64,000 nucleotides of DNA from Aliiruegeria haliotis (GCF_003003255.1 NZ_PVTD01000005.1:234755-298754), one strand, 5' to 3'. Counted from the first letter of the stretch, positions 7,671-17,398 are shown. Notes: generated by a model from the sequence alone, not told the origin. Numbers and translations are program-made.

Positions 7671-10205
7671 CTACTCCCGTCCGCGCAGCACATGCGCCGG
7701 GCGCGCGGACAGGGGGCGCCAGGCAAATCCCAGCCCTGCAAGGAGGTTTGCCAACACACCTCCGGTCACGATGAGCAATGCCGAGATCGGCTCGAACGTA
7801 TAGTCCGTCTCCATGACGAAGGTCGTGACCGCCCAGCCGGAAATTGCGCCACAGAGGATCGCGACCAGCCCCGCAGCCCCGCCAAGCAGGGCCGACCGGA
7901 TGGCAAAATACCCCAGAACCTGACCGCGCACGGCTCCGACGGTCTTCAACACGGCTGCCTCGAACACGCGCATCCGCTCTCCGGCAGCGGCGGCGCCGAT
8001 CAGGACCACGACGCCCGTGAGCAGCGTCGCCATGGCCCCATAGGTGATCGCGGCTGCGATCCCGGCCAGAACCTCGCTCACACGGTCGATCGCATCGCGG
8101 ACACGAATGGCGGTGATGTTCGGATAGGACCTGGCGAGGTCGCGCAGGATCGCGGCCTCGGATGCGGGGTCGGCATAGATTGTCGCGATGTGACTGTGCG
8201 GAGCGCCGGCAAGCGCTGCAGGGTTCATCGACATGATGAACCCGATCCCCGCCGTGGAGAAGTCGACCTCCCGGAAGGACGTGACCCGGGCCGTGATGTC
8301 CCGCCCGAGGATGTTTACGGTGATCCTGTCGCCGAGCGCCAGGCCCATCTCCTCCGCCTCTTCGGCAGCGAAACTGACCTGCGGGTCACCGGAGTACCCC
8401 GCAGGCCACCACTCGCCATCGAGGATACGGGTCTGCGGGGCGGGTTCGGCACTATAGGTGACCCCCCGGTCACCGTTTATGACCCAGTGGTCACCTACCA
8501 CGTCCCGCGCGGGCAAGTCGTTGATGCGTGTAATTATTCCGCGCAGCATTGGCGCGGTTTCGACGCGACTGACTCCCGGGTCATTTTCCACTCGTTCCAG
8601 GAATCCTTCAAGCTGGCCCGGCTGGATATCCACGACGAAGTAGGACGGCGCGACCGTCGGCAGGTCCCGTGCAATCGCCGAACGCAGGTTTGCATCGATC
8701 TGCCCGACCGCTGCCAGCACGGTCAGTCCGAGGCCGAGGGAAAGAACGACGGATGTTGTTTCTCCCCCGGGGCCGCCGACTGCGCCGAAGGCAAGGCGCA
8801 AAGAAGGTCGCCCGCGCAGCGCACGAGATCGGCCAAGCTTGCGGGAGAGGGCGCGAATGGCGAAGGCCGCCAGTGCCAGAAGGCCAAGCGACGCGATGAT
8901 CCCGGCGGCTGCGTAGAGGGCCAGACGAGGCACGCCTGAGAAGCTGGCCGCTGCCCCTACCAGCGTAGTGGCCACGAGGATCGTTAGTACGAGGTGAACC
9001 AGCCGCGGCATGCGCCAACGACCGGAAACGGCATCTCGAAACAGCGCGGCGGCGCGGATGTCCTCGGTACGGGCGAGGGGCCACAGGGTGAAAAGAAGCG
9101 CAGTCAGGAAACCATAAAGGGCAGCTTCGGCCAGGGGGGCCGGATAGATACCGAACTCCGCCGGCACCGGCAGTCGGGCTTCGATGACGGGCGCCAAGGC
9201 CAGCGGCGCAACCGCTCCGAGGACGAGTCCGATACAGACACCCAGCACCGCCAGGGCGGCAATCTGGAGCAAATACGCGGCAAAGATCGTGCCCGAGTCC
9301 GCCCCGAGGGTTTTCAGTACGGCGATCACCTCGCGCTTGCCTTCCAGATACGCGCGCACCGCAGCGGACACACCGATGCCGCCCACCGCAAGTCCGGCGA
9401 GACCGACAAGTACAAGAAAGGCCCCCAACCGATCCACGAAGGCAGCCACGCCAGGGGCACCATTGCGGCTGTCACGCCAACGCAGGCCGGTATCCCGGAA
9501 CAGGTCAAGCGCCTCTCCCTTCCTCGCGTTCACGTCAGTGCCATCAGCGAACGCCAATCTGTAGCGGGTCTCGAACAACGTCCCGGCAGCGAGGAGCGAT
9601 GACTCTGCAAGCGCCTCGGTGCGCACCAACGTGCGTGGTCCCAATCCGAACCCGTCACCGGCGTTGTCAGGTTCGCGCTCGATCAGGGCGGAGAGCCGGA
9701 ACTCCTGTGTCCCCATGCGAAACGGATCGCCAATGGAGAGTCCCAACCGGTCCGCGAGGACACGTTCCATGACCGCTCCCGGCACGCCATCCCGGACCTC
9801 AAGGGCGGTATCGAGCCCCATGCTCGGCGAGAGCACCATCTCGCCATAGATAGGGTAGGCTGCATCGACGCCCTTGACCTGGGTCAGCCCGCGTTCCTCT
9901 GCGTCCCCTTCACCAACTACGGCCATGGACCGGAAGTCGACCACTTCGGATACGATCCGAGCGGTGTCCGTCATCCAGGCGCGCTCTGCCTCATTGGCGT
10001 AGCGGTAGGTGAACGACATCTCGGCGTCGCCGCCGAGAAGCACCGCGCCTTCGCTCGCAAGCCCGGCTTCGATCGCGGTGCGCACCGAGCCCACCGCGGC
10101 TATCGCTGCAACTCCGAGCGCAAGGCACAAGAGAAAGACCCGAAAGCCCTGCAGGCCACCTCGCAGCTCCCGGCGCGCAATCCTGGCGGCGTTGCGCAGG
10201 TTCAC
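7671..10205 (-). CDS. ABC transporter permease, YbbP type (two FtsX domains)
   Basis: 844 residues. A membrane helix near residues 20-45 (VFLLCLALGVAAIAAVGSV) is followed by a large periplasmic part, three to four helices around residues 255-440, a second periplasmic part (530-700) and a last set of helices at 715-830. This is the duplicated FtsX layout of YbbP/MacB-like permeases. It overlaps the ATPase gene upstream by 4 bp (ATGA), so the two are translationally coupled, and the TesA-like esterase gene is divergent to them. The same trio (ybbP-ybbA, divergent tesA) is found in Escherichia coli and many proteobacteria; the transported or extracted substrate, perhaps a lipid, is not established. 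Confidence 0.9.
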   Translation of the reverse strand: MNLRNAARIARRELRGGLQGFRVFLLCLALGVAAIAAVGSVRTAIEAGLASEGAVLLGGDAEMSFTYRYANEAERAWMTDTARIVSEVVDFRSMAVVGEGDAEERGLTQVKGVDAAYPIYGEMVLSPSMGLDTALEVRDGVPGAVMERVLADRLGLSIGDPFRMGTQEFRLSALIEREPDNAGDGFGLGPRTLVRTEALAESSLLAAGTLFETRYRLAFADGTDVNARKGEALDLFRDTGLRWRDSRNGAPGVAAFVDRLGAFLVLVGLAGLAVGGIGVSAAVRAYLEGKREVIAVLKTLGADSGTIFAAYLLQIAALAVLGVCIGLVLGAVAPLALAPVIEARLPVPAEFGIYPAPLAEAALYGFLTALLFTLWPLARTEDIRAAALFRDAVSGRWRMPRLVHLVLTILVATTLVGAAASFSGVPRLALYAAAGIIASLGLLALAAFAIRALSRKLGRSRALRGRPSLRLAFGAVGGPGGETTSVVLSLGLGLTVLAAVGQIDANLRSAIARDLPTVAPSYFVVDIQPGQLEGFLERVENDPGVSRVETAPMLRGIITRINDLPARDVVGDHWVINGDRGVTYSAEPAPQTRILDGEWWPAGYSGDPQVSFAAEEAEEMGLALGDRITVNILGRDITARVTSFREVDFSTAGIGFIMSMNPAALAGAPHSHIATIYADPASEAAILRDLARSYPNITAIRVRDAIDRVSEVLAGIAAAITYGAMATLLTGVVVLIGAAAAGERMRVFEAAVLKTVGAVRGQVLGYFAIRSALLGGAAGLVAILCGAISGWAVTTFVMETDYTFEPISALLIVTGGVLANLLAGLGFAWRPLSARPAHVLRGRE

Positions 10206-10888
10206 GCTGCGGCCTCCGCGGTGTCGACCCGACCGTCTTCCAGGCGGACCACGCGATCGCAGCGCCGGGCCAGTTCGGGTGCATGGGTCACAAGGACAAG
10301 GGTCGCGCCGTGCCGATCCCGCAGGCCAAAGAGCAATTCCATGATCGCTTCGCCCGTGGAGCCGTCGAGATTCCCGGTGGGTTCGTCCGCGAGCAGCAGT
10401 CGCGGTCGAGGTGCCGCGGCCCGCGCCAGAGCGACCCTTTGCTGTTCACCGCCGGACAATTGTGCGGGGTAGTGGTCGATCCGATCCCCGAGCCCGACGG
10501 CCTGAAGCTCCAGCGCGGCACGGTCGAATGCATCGTCAACGCCGGCGAGTTCCAATGGGGTTGCGACGTTTTCAAGCGCCGTCATTGTCGGAATCAGGTG
10601 GAAGCTCTGGAAGACCACACCCATATGATGGCGACGGAAGCGGGCCAACGCGTCTTCGCCCATCGCTGACAGATCGTGGCCTGCCGCCATGATGCTGCCG
10701 GAGGTGGCGCGTTCCAGCCCGCCCATGAGCATGAGGAGAGACGACTTGCCTGAGCCGCTCGGCCCGACCAGCCCAAGGGTTTCACCCACTGCCACGTCCA
10801 GCGTGATCCCGTGCAGGATGTCCACCCGACCGGCGTTGCCGTCCAGCGAGAGCGTCACGTCGCGAAGTGACAGGATGGGCTCGGGCAT
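10202..10888 (-). CDS. ABC transporter ATP-binding protein, YbbA type
   Basis: 228 residues starting at the ATG at 10888, giving MPEPILSLRDVTL. Upstream extensions of the frame read into the divergent esterase gene and are unlikely. Walker A GPSGSGKSS near residue 43, Q-loop VVFQSFHLIP, signature LSGGEQQRVALARA and Walker B LLLADEPTGNLD define a LolD/MacB-type ATPase, which energises FtsX-domain permeases rather than true transmembrane pumps. It partners the permease encoded immediately downstream (4-bp overlap). Its start codon overlaps that of the divergent esterase gene through a shared CATG, leaving no intergenic space; the promoters must lie inside the opposing coding regions. Confidence 0.93.
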   Translation of the reverse strand: MPEPILSLRDVTLSLDGNAGRVDILHGITLDVAVGETLGLVGPSGSGKSSLLMLMGGLERATSGSIMAAGHDLSAMGEDALARFRRHHMGVVFQSFHLIPTMTALENVATPLELAGVDDAFDRAALELQAVGLGDRIDHYPAQLSGGEQQRVALARAAAPRPRLLLADEPTGNLDGSTGEAIMELLFGLRDRHGATLVLVTHAPELARRCDRVVRLEDGRVDTAEAAA

Positions 10889-11582
10889 GCGCAGGATCTC
10901 CGGTCTGTTCCATCGTTTTGGATATGGCGCGGTGCAGCGGTTTCGCAAGGCAGTTTTGACAGTCCTGGTCGCGCTGTCACTTCCTGCGATGGCAGGTGCC
11001 GAAACCGTGACTATCGCAGCCCTCGGCGATAGTATCACGCAAGGCTATGGCTTGCCGGCTGAGGATGGCCTGGTGCCCCAGCTGGAATCCTGGCTGCGCG
11101 AGCGGGGCCATGATGTGACATTGATCAACGCTGGCGTATCCGGCGACACCACTGCAGGTGGGCTGTCCCGCGTTGGCTGGACACTGACGCCAGAGGTCGA
11201 CGCGATGATTGTCGCGCTGGGCGGCAACGACATGTTGCGCGGGATCGACCCGGCCAATGTCCGCTTCAATCTTGACGGAATTCTCAAAGCGGCGCGGGAC
11301 GCCGGGGTGGAGGTTCTTCTGGTCGGATACCAGTCTCCGGGAAACTATGGACCTGCCTACAAGAAGGCGTTCGACAATGCCTACCCCGAGCTGGCAGGTA
11401 AGTACCGGACGCTCTACCTGAGCAGCTTTCTCGCCGGTATTGCCAACCCGCCGGATGTACGCACTCTGATGCGGAAATACATGCAGCAGGATGGGTTGCA
11501 TCCCAACGCCCGGGGCGTCGGGCTGATGGTCCAGTCGCTCGGACCCTCTGTCGAGGCCCTCATGGCACGCGCCGCGGAATAA
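10887..11582 (+). CDS. tesA: Arylesterase / lysophospholipase-like SGNH hydrolase (TesA family)
   Basis: 231 residues from the ATG at 10887; a GTG at 10932 is a plausible later start that would shorten the basic N-region. A signal peptide (AVLTVLVALSLPAMAGA) leads to the periplasm. Block I ALGDSITQGYGL holds the nucleophile Ser, block II has GVSGDTTAGG, block III is GGNDMLRG, and the Asp/His of the triad is QDGLHPNARG near the C-terminus. TesA is a periplasmic hydrolase with thioesterase, esterase and lysophospholipase activity. It is divergent from ybbA with overlapping start codons, a conserved neighbourhood that suggests shared control or a common lipid-related role. Confidence 0.93.
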   Translation: MRRISGLFHRFGYGAVQRFRKAVLTVLVALSLPAMAGAETVTIAALGDSITQGYGLPAEDGLVPQLESWLRERGHDVTLINAGVSGDTTAGGLSRVGWTLTPEVDAMIVALGGNDMLRGIDPANVRFNLDGILKAARDAGVEVLLVGYQSPGNYGPAYKKAFDNAYPELAGKYRTLYLSSFLAGIANPPDVRTLMRKYMQQDGLHPNARGVGLMVQSLGPSVEALMARAAE

Positions 11583-11596
11583 ACGAAGGATTTCCG

Positions 11597-13009
11597 ATGT
11601 CCCTGATCGACCAGCTAGTTGAAATCCTTGACCCATCACAGGTTCTGACGGGCGCGGACTGCAGTCGTTTCGCCTCCGATTGGACGGGGGTCTACAGGGG
11701 AGCGCCGCTGGCAGTCGTACGTCCATCCAGTACCGAAGAGGTCAGCGCCACAGTCAAACTGGCCGTGGCCGCAGGTGTGCCCATCGTGCCGGTTTCGGGA
11801 AACACGGGCCTTGCGGGTGGGACGAAGGCCGATGGTGCGCTGGTCGTCTCGCTGGAACGCATGAATGCCATCCGGGAGATCCGGCCCGACGCCCGCGTGG
11901 CGATCGTGGAGGCGGGGGTCGTGCTCGACACGCTTCATGCCGCGACGGCGGACCACGGGCTGACGTTTCCCTTGGCCTTCGGCGCACGCGGTTCCTGCAT
12001 GATCGGCGGCAACCTCGCCACCAATGCCGGTGGCTCGAACGTGCTGCGCTATGGCTCCACCCGAAGCCTGTGCCTCGGGCTGGAGGTCGTGCTGCCGACC
12101 GGCGAGGTGCTGGATCTGATGTCAGCGTTGCATAAGGACAACACGGGCTACGATCTGAAGGACCTCTTCGTCGGGGCCGAGGGCACGCTGGGAATTATCA
12201 CGGCGGCCACGCTGAAACTCGTTCCCCGGCCAAGGGCCTACGCTACCGCCATGGTTGCCACCAACACCCTGGGGGAGGCACTGTCACTGTTGAACCGGTT
12301 GCAGGAGACGACTGGCGGCGCCGTGGAGGCCTACGAATACATGCCGGGGAATACCGTGGCACGAATGCTTGCCGCGCTTCCGCATCTGCGCGCACCTTTC
12401 GACGCACCCCGGGCGATCAACATCCTCCTCGAAGTCGGCGCGAGCGCTCCCCGTGACGTCACGCCGGAGGCGGATGGAAGCCTGCCCATCGTCAACATTC
12501 TGCAGGAGTGCCTCGTGGAGGGGATGGAAGCAGGGGAAGTCCTCGATGCAGTTGTTGCCCGAAGCGAGTCGCACCGCGCGGCCATGTGGGCCCTTCGGGA
12601 AGCCAATGCTGAGGTCGCACTCGCCCGAAAGCCTGCAATCAACGCCGATGTTTCCGTCCCGTTGGACCTTGTGGAGGGGTTCATTGACCAGATCGGCCCA
12701 CGCCTTCAGCGAATTGATGAAGCCGTCGAGGCCCATGTCGTCTGTCACCTCGGCGACGGCAATGTCCACTATACGGCCTATCCCGGGAGCGACGATCCGA
12801 GCCTGGTGGACAGGTTGACGGAAGAGATCGAGGCCTTCGTCGAGGAGCTTGGCGGCTCCTTCTCGGCAGAACACGGCATCGGCATAGCGAAACTGCCGTC
12901 CATGCGACGGCGAAAGGACCCGGTGGCGTTGCAGGTCATGCGCCAGGTAAAGGCTGCGCTCGATCCAAAGGGATTGATGAACCCGGGGAAGGTCCTCCCC
13001 AACGCATAG
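11597..13009 (+). CDS. FAD-linked oxidase of the GlcD / D-2-hydroxyacid dehydrogenase family
   Basis: 470 residues. The N-terminal FAD_binding_4 (VAO/PCMH) domain has VPIVPVSGNTGLAGGTKA near residue 60, ATNAGGSNVLRYG, and KDNTGYDLKDLFVGAEGTLG near residue 180. The C-terminal FAD-oxidase domain ends in VCHLGDGNVHYTAYP, EHGIGIAK and LDPKGLMNPGKVLP. Such enzymes oxidise D-2-hydroxyacids (glycolate, D-lactate or D-2-hydroxyglutarate) and pass electrons to quinone, ETF or cytochrome c. It starts 14 bp after the esterase stop and may be co-transcribed with it. No glcE/glcF partner is nearby, so it is a single-chain type; the substrate is open. Confidence 0.85.
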   Translation: MSLIDQLVEILDPSQVLTGADCSRFASDWTGVYRGAPLAVVRPSSTEEVSATVKLAVAAGVPIVPVSGNTGLAGGTKADGALVVSLERMNAIREIRPDARVAIVEAGVVLDTLHAATADHGLTFPLAFGARGSCMIGGNLATNAGGSNVLRYGSTRSLCLGLEVVLPTGEVLDLMSALHKDNTGYDLKDLFVGAEGTLGIITAATLKLVPRPRAYATAMVATNTLGEALSLLNRLQETTGGAVEAYEYMPGNTVARMLAALPHLRAPFDAPRAINILLEVGASAPRDVTPEADGSLPIVNILQECLVEGMEAGEVLDAVVARSESHRAAMWALREANAEVALARKPAINADVSVPLDLVEGFIDQIGPRLQRIDEAVEAHVVCHLGDGNVHYTAYPGSDDPSLVDRLTEEIEAFVEELGGSFSAEHGIGIAKLPSMRRRKDPVALQVMRQVKAALDPKGLMNPGKVLPNA

Positions 13010-13145
13010 TCGGCTCGGCCTTCATTGATCTGCACGGGGGCTGCGATATCCGCACAAGTTGATCTTTTGCACCGGCGAACGTTTTAAGATTGTTAGTGTT
13101 TCTGTGGGCAATTGACGGCCGAGTTCCCCCAAGGAGGCACGCGGC

Positions 13146-15548
13146 ATGACGCCCCTGAAACACCGCATCGACTGGAGTCGGTGGACCATTCGCTCGCAGA
13201 TTAACATGGCCATGGGCAGCGTCGGCGTGTTGCTGTGCCTGATCGCCGTCGTTTCCGTTGTTTTGACCAAGCAAGTCGGGAGTATTTTCACGGAGTACCG
13301 GGAGGCAGCGGGCCTGAGTGTTCTTTCGTCCGACCTTAGGAAGGACCTGACAACGGTCCGCCTCGACGCGTTGGAGTTCCGCTCCACGGCGTCCGAGGAG
13401 AGTCGCACCGAAATGTTCGCGAAGCTCGAAGAACTGCAATTCCACCTCAGCGAGAGCCAGGAGCAGTATGCTGACAACTCGGAGTTGACGGAGTTCTTCA
13501 AAACCATCGCCTCGGATCTTGACGACTACCGGAGCCATTTCGAGGGCGCCACTGTCCTGCAGGACATGAGAAACGAGTTGGTTGTCGAGATCTCAGATCT
13601 TGGGCCGAGTGCGCGGGAAAAACTGTCCGAACTGATGGACGTTGCGCAAAGACGGGGCGATATCGAGATCGGGTTCGCGGCCGGTGTCGTGCAGCAATAT
13701 CTCCTGCAAGGGCGGCTTCACCTGGAACGATTTCTGCTGCAAAATCTGGAAGAAGCCTTCACCGAATCAATCGGCCAGCTCGACAAGGCGCTCAATGGGA
13801 GCACTGAGCTGGCGGACGAGTTGACAATCCCTGCACATGCGAAACTCATTCAGGGCGCTTTGTCGGATATCATCAAGTACCGTTCCCGCGCGGACCGGAT
13901 CTATCATACAATCGAGCAGCGCAACGGCTTCTACCAAGCCATGGATGAGATGGGCCTCAAGGTCGAAGACGCGCTGAAGTCATTCGAAGGGGAGACCGTG
14001 GATCGTCAGAACACTCTCGGACCTGCTGGTAGTTCCGGCGTGAAGAGAGCGGCGGATGCCGTCGAAATCATGAGTCTCCTTTCGATCCTGGTTGCCTTGG
14101 TACTGGCGTGGCGCATTGGCCGGACCCTTTCCCGGAACGTCAGGCAGTCCGTCGCCACGATGAGCGAGTTGGCCGCCGGCAACCTGGAGGTCGAGGTCGT
14201 CGGGGAGGGCAAGGCGAACGAGCTTGGTGATATGGCACGGGCGTTGGTGGTCTTCAGGGACAACGCCAAGGAGGCGAGGCGTCTGGAAGCCGAGACCGAG
14301 GCCGCGAACACCCGGGAGCAGGAGCGCCAGAAAGAGCAGGCCGAAGCGGAAAGGCGCGCTGCGGAGCAAGATCGGCAACGGGCCGAAGAGGAGCGGCGGC
14401 GCCTCGAAGAACTGGAGAACTTCCGACAAGCTGTGAACCGGGTGATTGTCAAAGCCGCCGAGGGAGATTTCTCGCCTCGCGTCCAGGCGGAGACTGGCAA
14501 CGAAGGCCTCGCGCAAATGGCGCAATCGATCAACGAGATGCTTTCGAACGTTGATGCAGGCCTCACAGAAACGGGCCGGGTCATTCGGGAAATGGCGGAC
14601 GGAAACCTCACCAGCCGGGTGACCGGCAGTTTCCATGGCGCGTTTGCGCATCTTCAGGCCGATGTGAACCAGACGCTTGAGACAATGAACGCCTTGATTG
14701 GACAGCTCTCAGAAAGAGGATCGAGTGTTGACGGCAAGTCGAGTGAGTTGCAGGCGGCTGCAGTGGAGATGTCGCGCCGATCTGAGCGCAACGCGGCATC
14801 GCTTGAAGAAACGTCAGCGGCGCTTGAGGAAATGTCAGCAAGCGTCCGTCAGGTTGCCGCGAACGTTTCCCAGGCCAACACGGACGCGATGACCGCCACT
14901 CAGGCTGCGGAAGCCGGCGCGTCGATCAGCCGAGACGCCGTCACGGCATTGTCCGAGATCAACAACGCCTCACGAAAGATGGAATCGATTGCGGGAATAA
15001 TTGAGGATATTGCTTTCCAAATCAACTTGTTGGCCCTCAACGCAGGGGTCGAATCCGCCCGAGCAGGAGATGCCGGAAAGGGGTTCGCAGTTGTCGCATC
15101 GGAGGTCCGTTCGCTCGCTCAAAGATCGACTGAATCGGTTGCCGAGATTTCTAAGGTGATCTCCTCCGCTAGGGAAAAGATCGAGACCGGAGTCGCGAGC
15201 GTTGGCAGAACACAAGAAACTTTGGACGACATCGTGGAGGCGGTGAATCGCGTAGGTGATCAGATGCAAAGCGTGGCCGAGTCGATGAACCAACAATCTT
15301 CCGGCATCTCGGAGATCAACTCAGCGGTTTCGACACTCGATTCCAGCACCCAAGCGAATGCATCGGCTTCGGAAGAAGTTACCGCAGCGAGTAGTGTTTT
15401 GAAAGATGATGCCCAAAGCCTTAGCCGAGCACTATCGACTTTCAAAGTTCAGGACATCGCGACGGCAGCCTCTCCGAAAATGGCGTCGGGGCGTCTCTCG
15501 CAGGCCGCTAGTGTAGCATGCAACATTGGCGAGGCGCGCCATGGATAG
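13146..15548 (+). CDS. Methyl-accepting chemotaxis protein
   Basis: 800 residues; AAGGAGG lies 10 bp before the ATG. Membrane helices at about 20-42 and 308-328 flank a helical periplasmic sensor of ~265 residues. A HAMP domain (RIGRTLSRNVRQSVATMSELAAGNL) follows, then a highly charged R/E-rich coiled coil near 380-425, a second HAMP-like unit (NRVIVKAAEGDFSPRV) and the signalling domain with the hairpin tip IAFQINLLALNAGVESARAG near 625. No CheR-binding pentapeptide is present at the C-terminus. It senses a periplasmic ligand and controls CheA. The flagellar motor cluster follows about 380 bp downstream. Confidence 0.92.
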   Translation: MTPLKHRIDWSRWTIRSQINMAMGSVGVLLCLIAVVSVVLTKQVGSIFTEYREAAGLSVLSSDLRKDLTTVRLDALEFRSTASEESRTEMFAKLEELQFHLSESQEQYADNSELTEFFKTIASDLDDYRSHFEGATVLQDMRNELVVEISDLGPSAREKLSELMDVAQRRGDIEIGFAAGVVQQYLLQGRLHLERFLLQNLEEAFTESIGQLDKALNGSTELADELTIPAHAKLIQGALSDIIKYRSRADRIYHTIEQRNGFYQAMDEMGLKVEDALKSFEGETVDRQNTLGPAGSSGVKRAADAVEIMSLLSILVALVLAWRIGRTLSRNVRQSVATMSELAAGNLEVEVVGEGKANELGDMARALVVFRDNAKEARRLEAETEAANTREQERQKEQAEAERRAAEQDRQRAEEERRRLEELENFRQAVNRVIVKAAEGDFSPRVQAETGNEGLAQMAQSINEMLSNVDAGLTETGRVIREMADGNLTSRVTGSFHGAFAHLQADVNQTLETMNALIGQLSERGSSVDGKSSELQAAAVEMSRRSERNAASLEETSAALEEMSASVRQVAANVSQANTDAMTATQAAEAGASISRDAVTALSEINNASRKMESIAGIIEDIAFQINLLALNAGVESARAGDAGKGFAVVASEVRSLAQRSTESVAEISKVISSAREKIETGVASVGRTQETLDDIVEAVNRVGDQMQSVAESMNQQSSGISEINSAVSTLDSSTQANASASEEVTAASSVLKDDAQSLSRALSTFKVQDIATAASPKMASGRLSQAASVACNIGEARHG

Positions 15549-15926
15549 ACAACAGGTAGCCGGCTTTCCCTGGCCGCCAACGTAAGTCGCGAAACGTTGC
15601 CCGAGCTAATCCGCGAAAGCAATTCGGTGCTCAAAGTCTTGCTGGCCAACGACGGTGAAGTCGCAGACAGGCGGCATATCTCTGAATCCGAAGTTGCGTT
15701 TCGAACGGCTTGCAGCGGTGGGTCGCTGAATGGTGCACGATCTACCCGAATCGTGTTTTTCCCATCTTTGCCTGCGGCTTCGATAGGGGCCATCCGGGCT
15801 AAGATCAGCCTTGCTCCATGCATATCACAAAGTGCTCGACGACCGATTGCGACGGCCAGACGATCTTAACCCCTACTTAGGCTTGTGGGGATAGTAAACA
15901 TGAATGTTCGTTCCATGGAGTTTGGT
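15549..15926. other. Gap between chemoreceptor and fliL, no gene supported
   Basis: One frame stays open on the plus strand from 15549 to 15869, but it has no ATG with a ribosome site near its start, and neither its translation nor the opposing minus-strand frame resembles a family I recognise. Base composition changes here from the G+C-rich style of the chemoreceptor to the A+T-richer style of the motor genes. It may be a junction scar. Confidence 0.4.
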
Positions 15927-16430
15927 ATGACAGAAACGACCACGGAAGTAACGGTGTCAAACAAAAACAGTCGAGTTTTGTTCTTTTCTTCCTTGTTACT
16001 CTCAATTGCCTTGGCGGCGGCGACGTTCTGGGCCGCCTATACGAACAGAGTCCTTGGCCCCGAATTGTCTTCGAAGTTTGGGAAGAGCGAGGGGATTCTT
16101 AGCGGTCATGACTCAGCATTGCCGGCCCAAATTCCATCCTTTGTCGAACTTGAACCCATCGTTGTCTCCCTTGGCACAGCGAATAAGACCCGCCATTTGC
16201 GATTTCGCGCCCACGTAGAGGTTGGAAACGAAAACGGGGATGTTGTCGTCGCACTAATGCCGCGAATTCTGGATGTTCTGAATGGCTACCTTCGGGCTGT
16301 CGATATTCCCGAGCTTGAGCGACCAAGTTCTTTGATCCGCCTGCGCGCCCAGATGCTCCGCCGGGTCCAGTTGGTGGCTGGCGAGAGCAATGTCCGAGAT
16401 CTTCTTATCACTGAATTTGTGCTGAACTAG
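15927..16430 (+). CDS. fliL: Flagellar basal-body-associated protein FliL
   Basis: 168 residues from the ATG at 15927, chosen because GGAG lies 6 bp upstream; the frame could open at 15885 without one. A single membrane helix (VLFFSSLLLSIALAAATFWAA, near 20-40) is followed by the FliL periplasmic domain: FVELEPIVVSL, RHLRFRAHVEV, LMPRILDVLNGYLRAVD and the terminal RDLLITEFVLN. FliL sits around the stator in the inner membrane and supports torque or stator engagement. It heads a tight unit with the DUF6468-like, motE-like, motA and 781-residue genes. Codon use is A+T-richer than the surrounding genes. Confidence 0.92.
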   Translation: MTETTTEVTVSNKNSRVLFFSSLLLSIALAAATFWAAYTNRVLGPELSSKFGKSEGILSGHDSALPAQIPSFVELEPIVVSLGTANKTRHLRFRAHVEVGNENGDVVVALMPRILDVLNGYLRAVDIPELERPSSLIRLRAQMLRRVQLVAGESNVRDLLITEFVLN

Positions 16431-16439
16431 GAGGTAGGA

Positions 16440-16808
16440 ATGGAGTTGGTTTCTGACGTGTTGATGATTTCCGGTGCACTCGTCGCTGCACTATACTGTC
16501 TGATCCTCTCTCGCAGGCTGACACAGTTTACCGACCTCGAGAAAGGCATGGGAGGTGCGGTAGCTGTTCTTTCTGTCCAAGTAGATGATTTAAAAAGCGC
16601 CTTGGAGCGTGCAGAGGCGTCTGCTCGCGCGTCAGAACGAAGCCTGAAAGAGATAACGCACCGAGCGGAGGCCGCTGCCGCACAAATGGAAATGCTACTG
16701 GCGTCAATGCATGACATGCCGGACCTCGAAGGCCGGAGCGAGAGGGGACCAAAAGTTCGGCGGCACCGGCGCAGTGTTGCTCGCACAACCTCGGAAGGCG
16801 CCTCATGA
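16440..16808 (+). CDS. DUF6468-like membrane-anchored coiled-coil protein of flagellar cluster
   Basis: 122 residues; start 9 bp after the fliL stop with GGAGGTAGGA upstream. One membrane helix (VLMISGALVAALYCLIL) and an Arg-rich stop (SRRLTQF) are followed by a long predicted coiled coil (VDDLKSALERAEASARASERSLKEI) and a basic tail. This pattern, between fliL and motE, matches the alphaproteobacterial DUF6468 family; similar proteins have been linked to flagellar positioning (PflI) in Caulobacter, but that link is an inference here. It overlaps the next gene by 4 bp (ATGA), implying coupled translation. Confidence 0.7.
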   Translation: MELVSDVLMISGALVAALYCLILSRRLTQFTDLEKGMGGAVAVLSVQVDDLKSALERAEASARASERSLKEITHRAEAAAAQMEMLLASMHDMPDLEGRSERGPKVRRHRRSVARTTSEGAS

Positions 16809-17398
16809 GAGCCAAAAAAAACCTAAATCGTGTGCCGCGGCGGCGCATCCTGGTCTTAGTAGCGATCTTGCTTGCTTCCTCTGGTGGGCTAAGAACACTA
16901 AATGGTGCGAGTGCCGCATTTGCACTTCAAATTGACCTAATCAACGAAAAAGTTGAAGGGGATAAGCGAGATCCGCACTGCAATAACGAGGAAGATATTT
17001 CGCGTGTACTTGACGTTCTGCAACGTCGACAAGAGGAGTTGGATGTGCGGGAGGGGAGTGTGGAGTATCGGGCCAAGACGCTTGAGGTCATTGAGAGGGA
17101 AATAGAAATAAACCTCTCTGCGTTAGCCGAAGCGGAGGATTCACTGGTTTCTGTGCTCGCACTCGCGGATGGGGCTGCAGAACGCGACGTGGAGCGTCTA
17201 ACCAGGGTCTATGAAAGGATGAAACCCGAGCAGGCGTCATTGATATTTGAGGCGATGGATCCAGTTTTCTCTTCTGGTTTCCTTGCGCGAATGCGTCCTG
17301 AGGCCGCCGCACCAATCATGGCTCAATTATCGCCGAATGCAGCGTACGCACTCAGCGCATACTTGGTAGGGCGGAATCTGAATGTACCGAAGGACTAG
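16805..17398 (+). CDS. motE: MotE-like periplasmic protein with MgtE N-terminal-type domain
   Basis: 197 residues. A basic N-terminus and hydrophobic stretch (ILVLVAILLASSGGLRTL) act as signal or anchor; residues 55-120 form a charged coiled coil (LDVLQRRQEELDVREGSVEYR); the C-terminus is an MgtE_N-type helical domain (LTRVYERMKPEQASLIFEAMD, then MRPEAAAPIMAQLSP). In Sinorhizobium meliloti MotE is the periplasmic chaperone that stabilises MotC, a partner of MotB. Here it precedes motA and a large exported protein that could be the MotC counterpart. The symbol is given by family and context, not by proven orthology. Confidence 0.75.
   Translation: MRAKKNLNRVPRRRILVLVAILLASSGGLRTLNGASAAFALQIDLINEKVEGDKRDPHCNNEEDISRVLDVLQRRQEELDVREGSVEYRAKTLEVIEREIEINLSALAEAEDSLVSVLALADGAAERDVERLTRVYERMKPEQASLIFEAMDPVFSSGFLARMRPEAAAPIMAQLSPNAAYALSAYLVGRNLNVPKD

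Noticed and set aside
15449..15823. A 124-codon minus-strand open frame overlapping the chemoreceptor end
   Set aside because: It overlaps the well-supported chemoreceptor gene, lacks a ribosome site I trust and matches no family I know.
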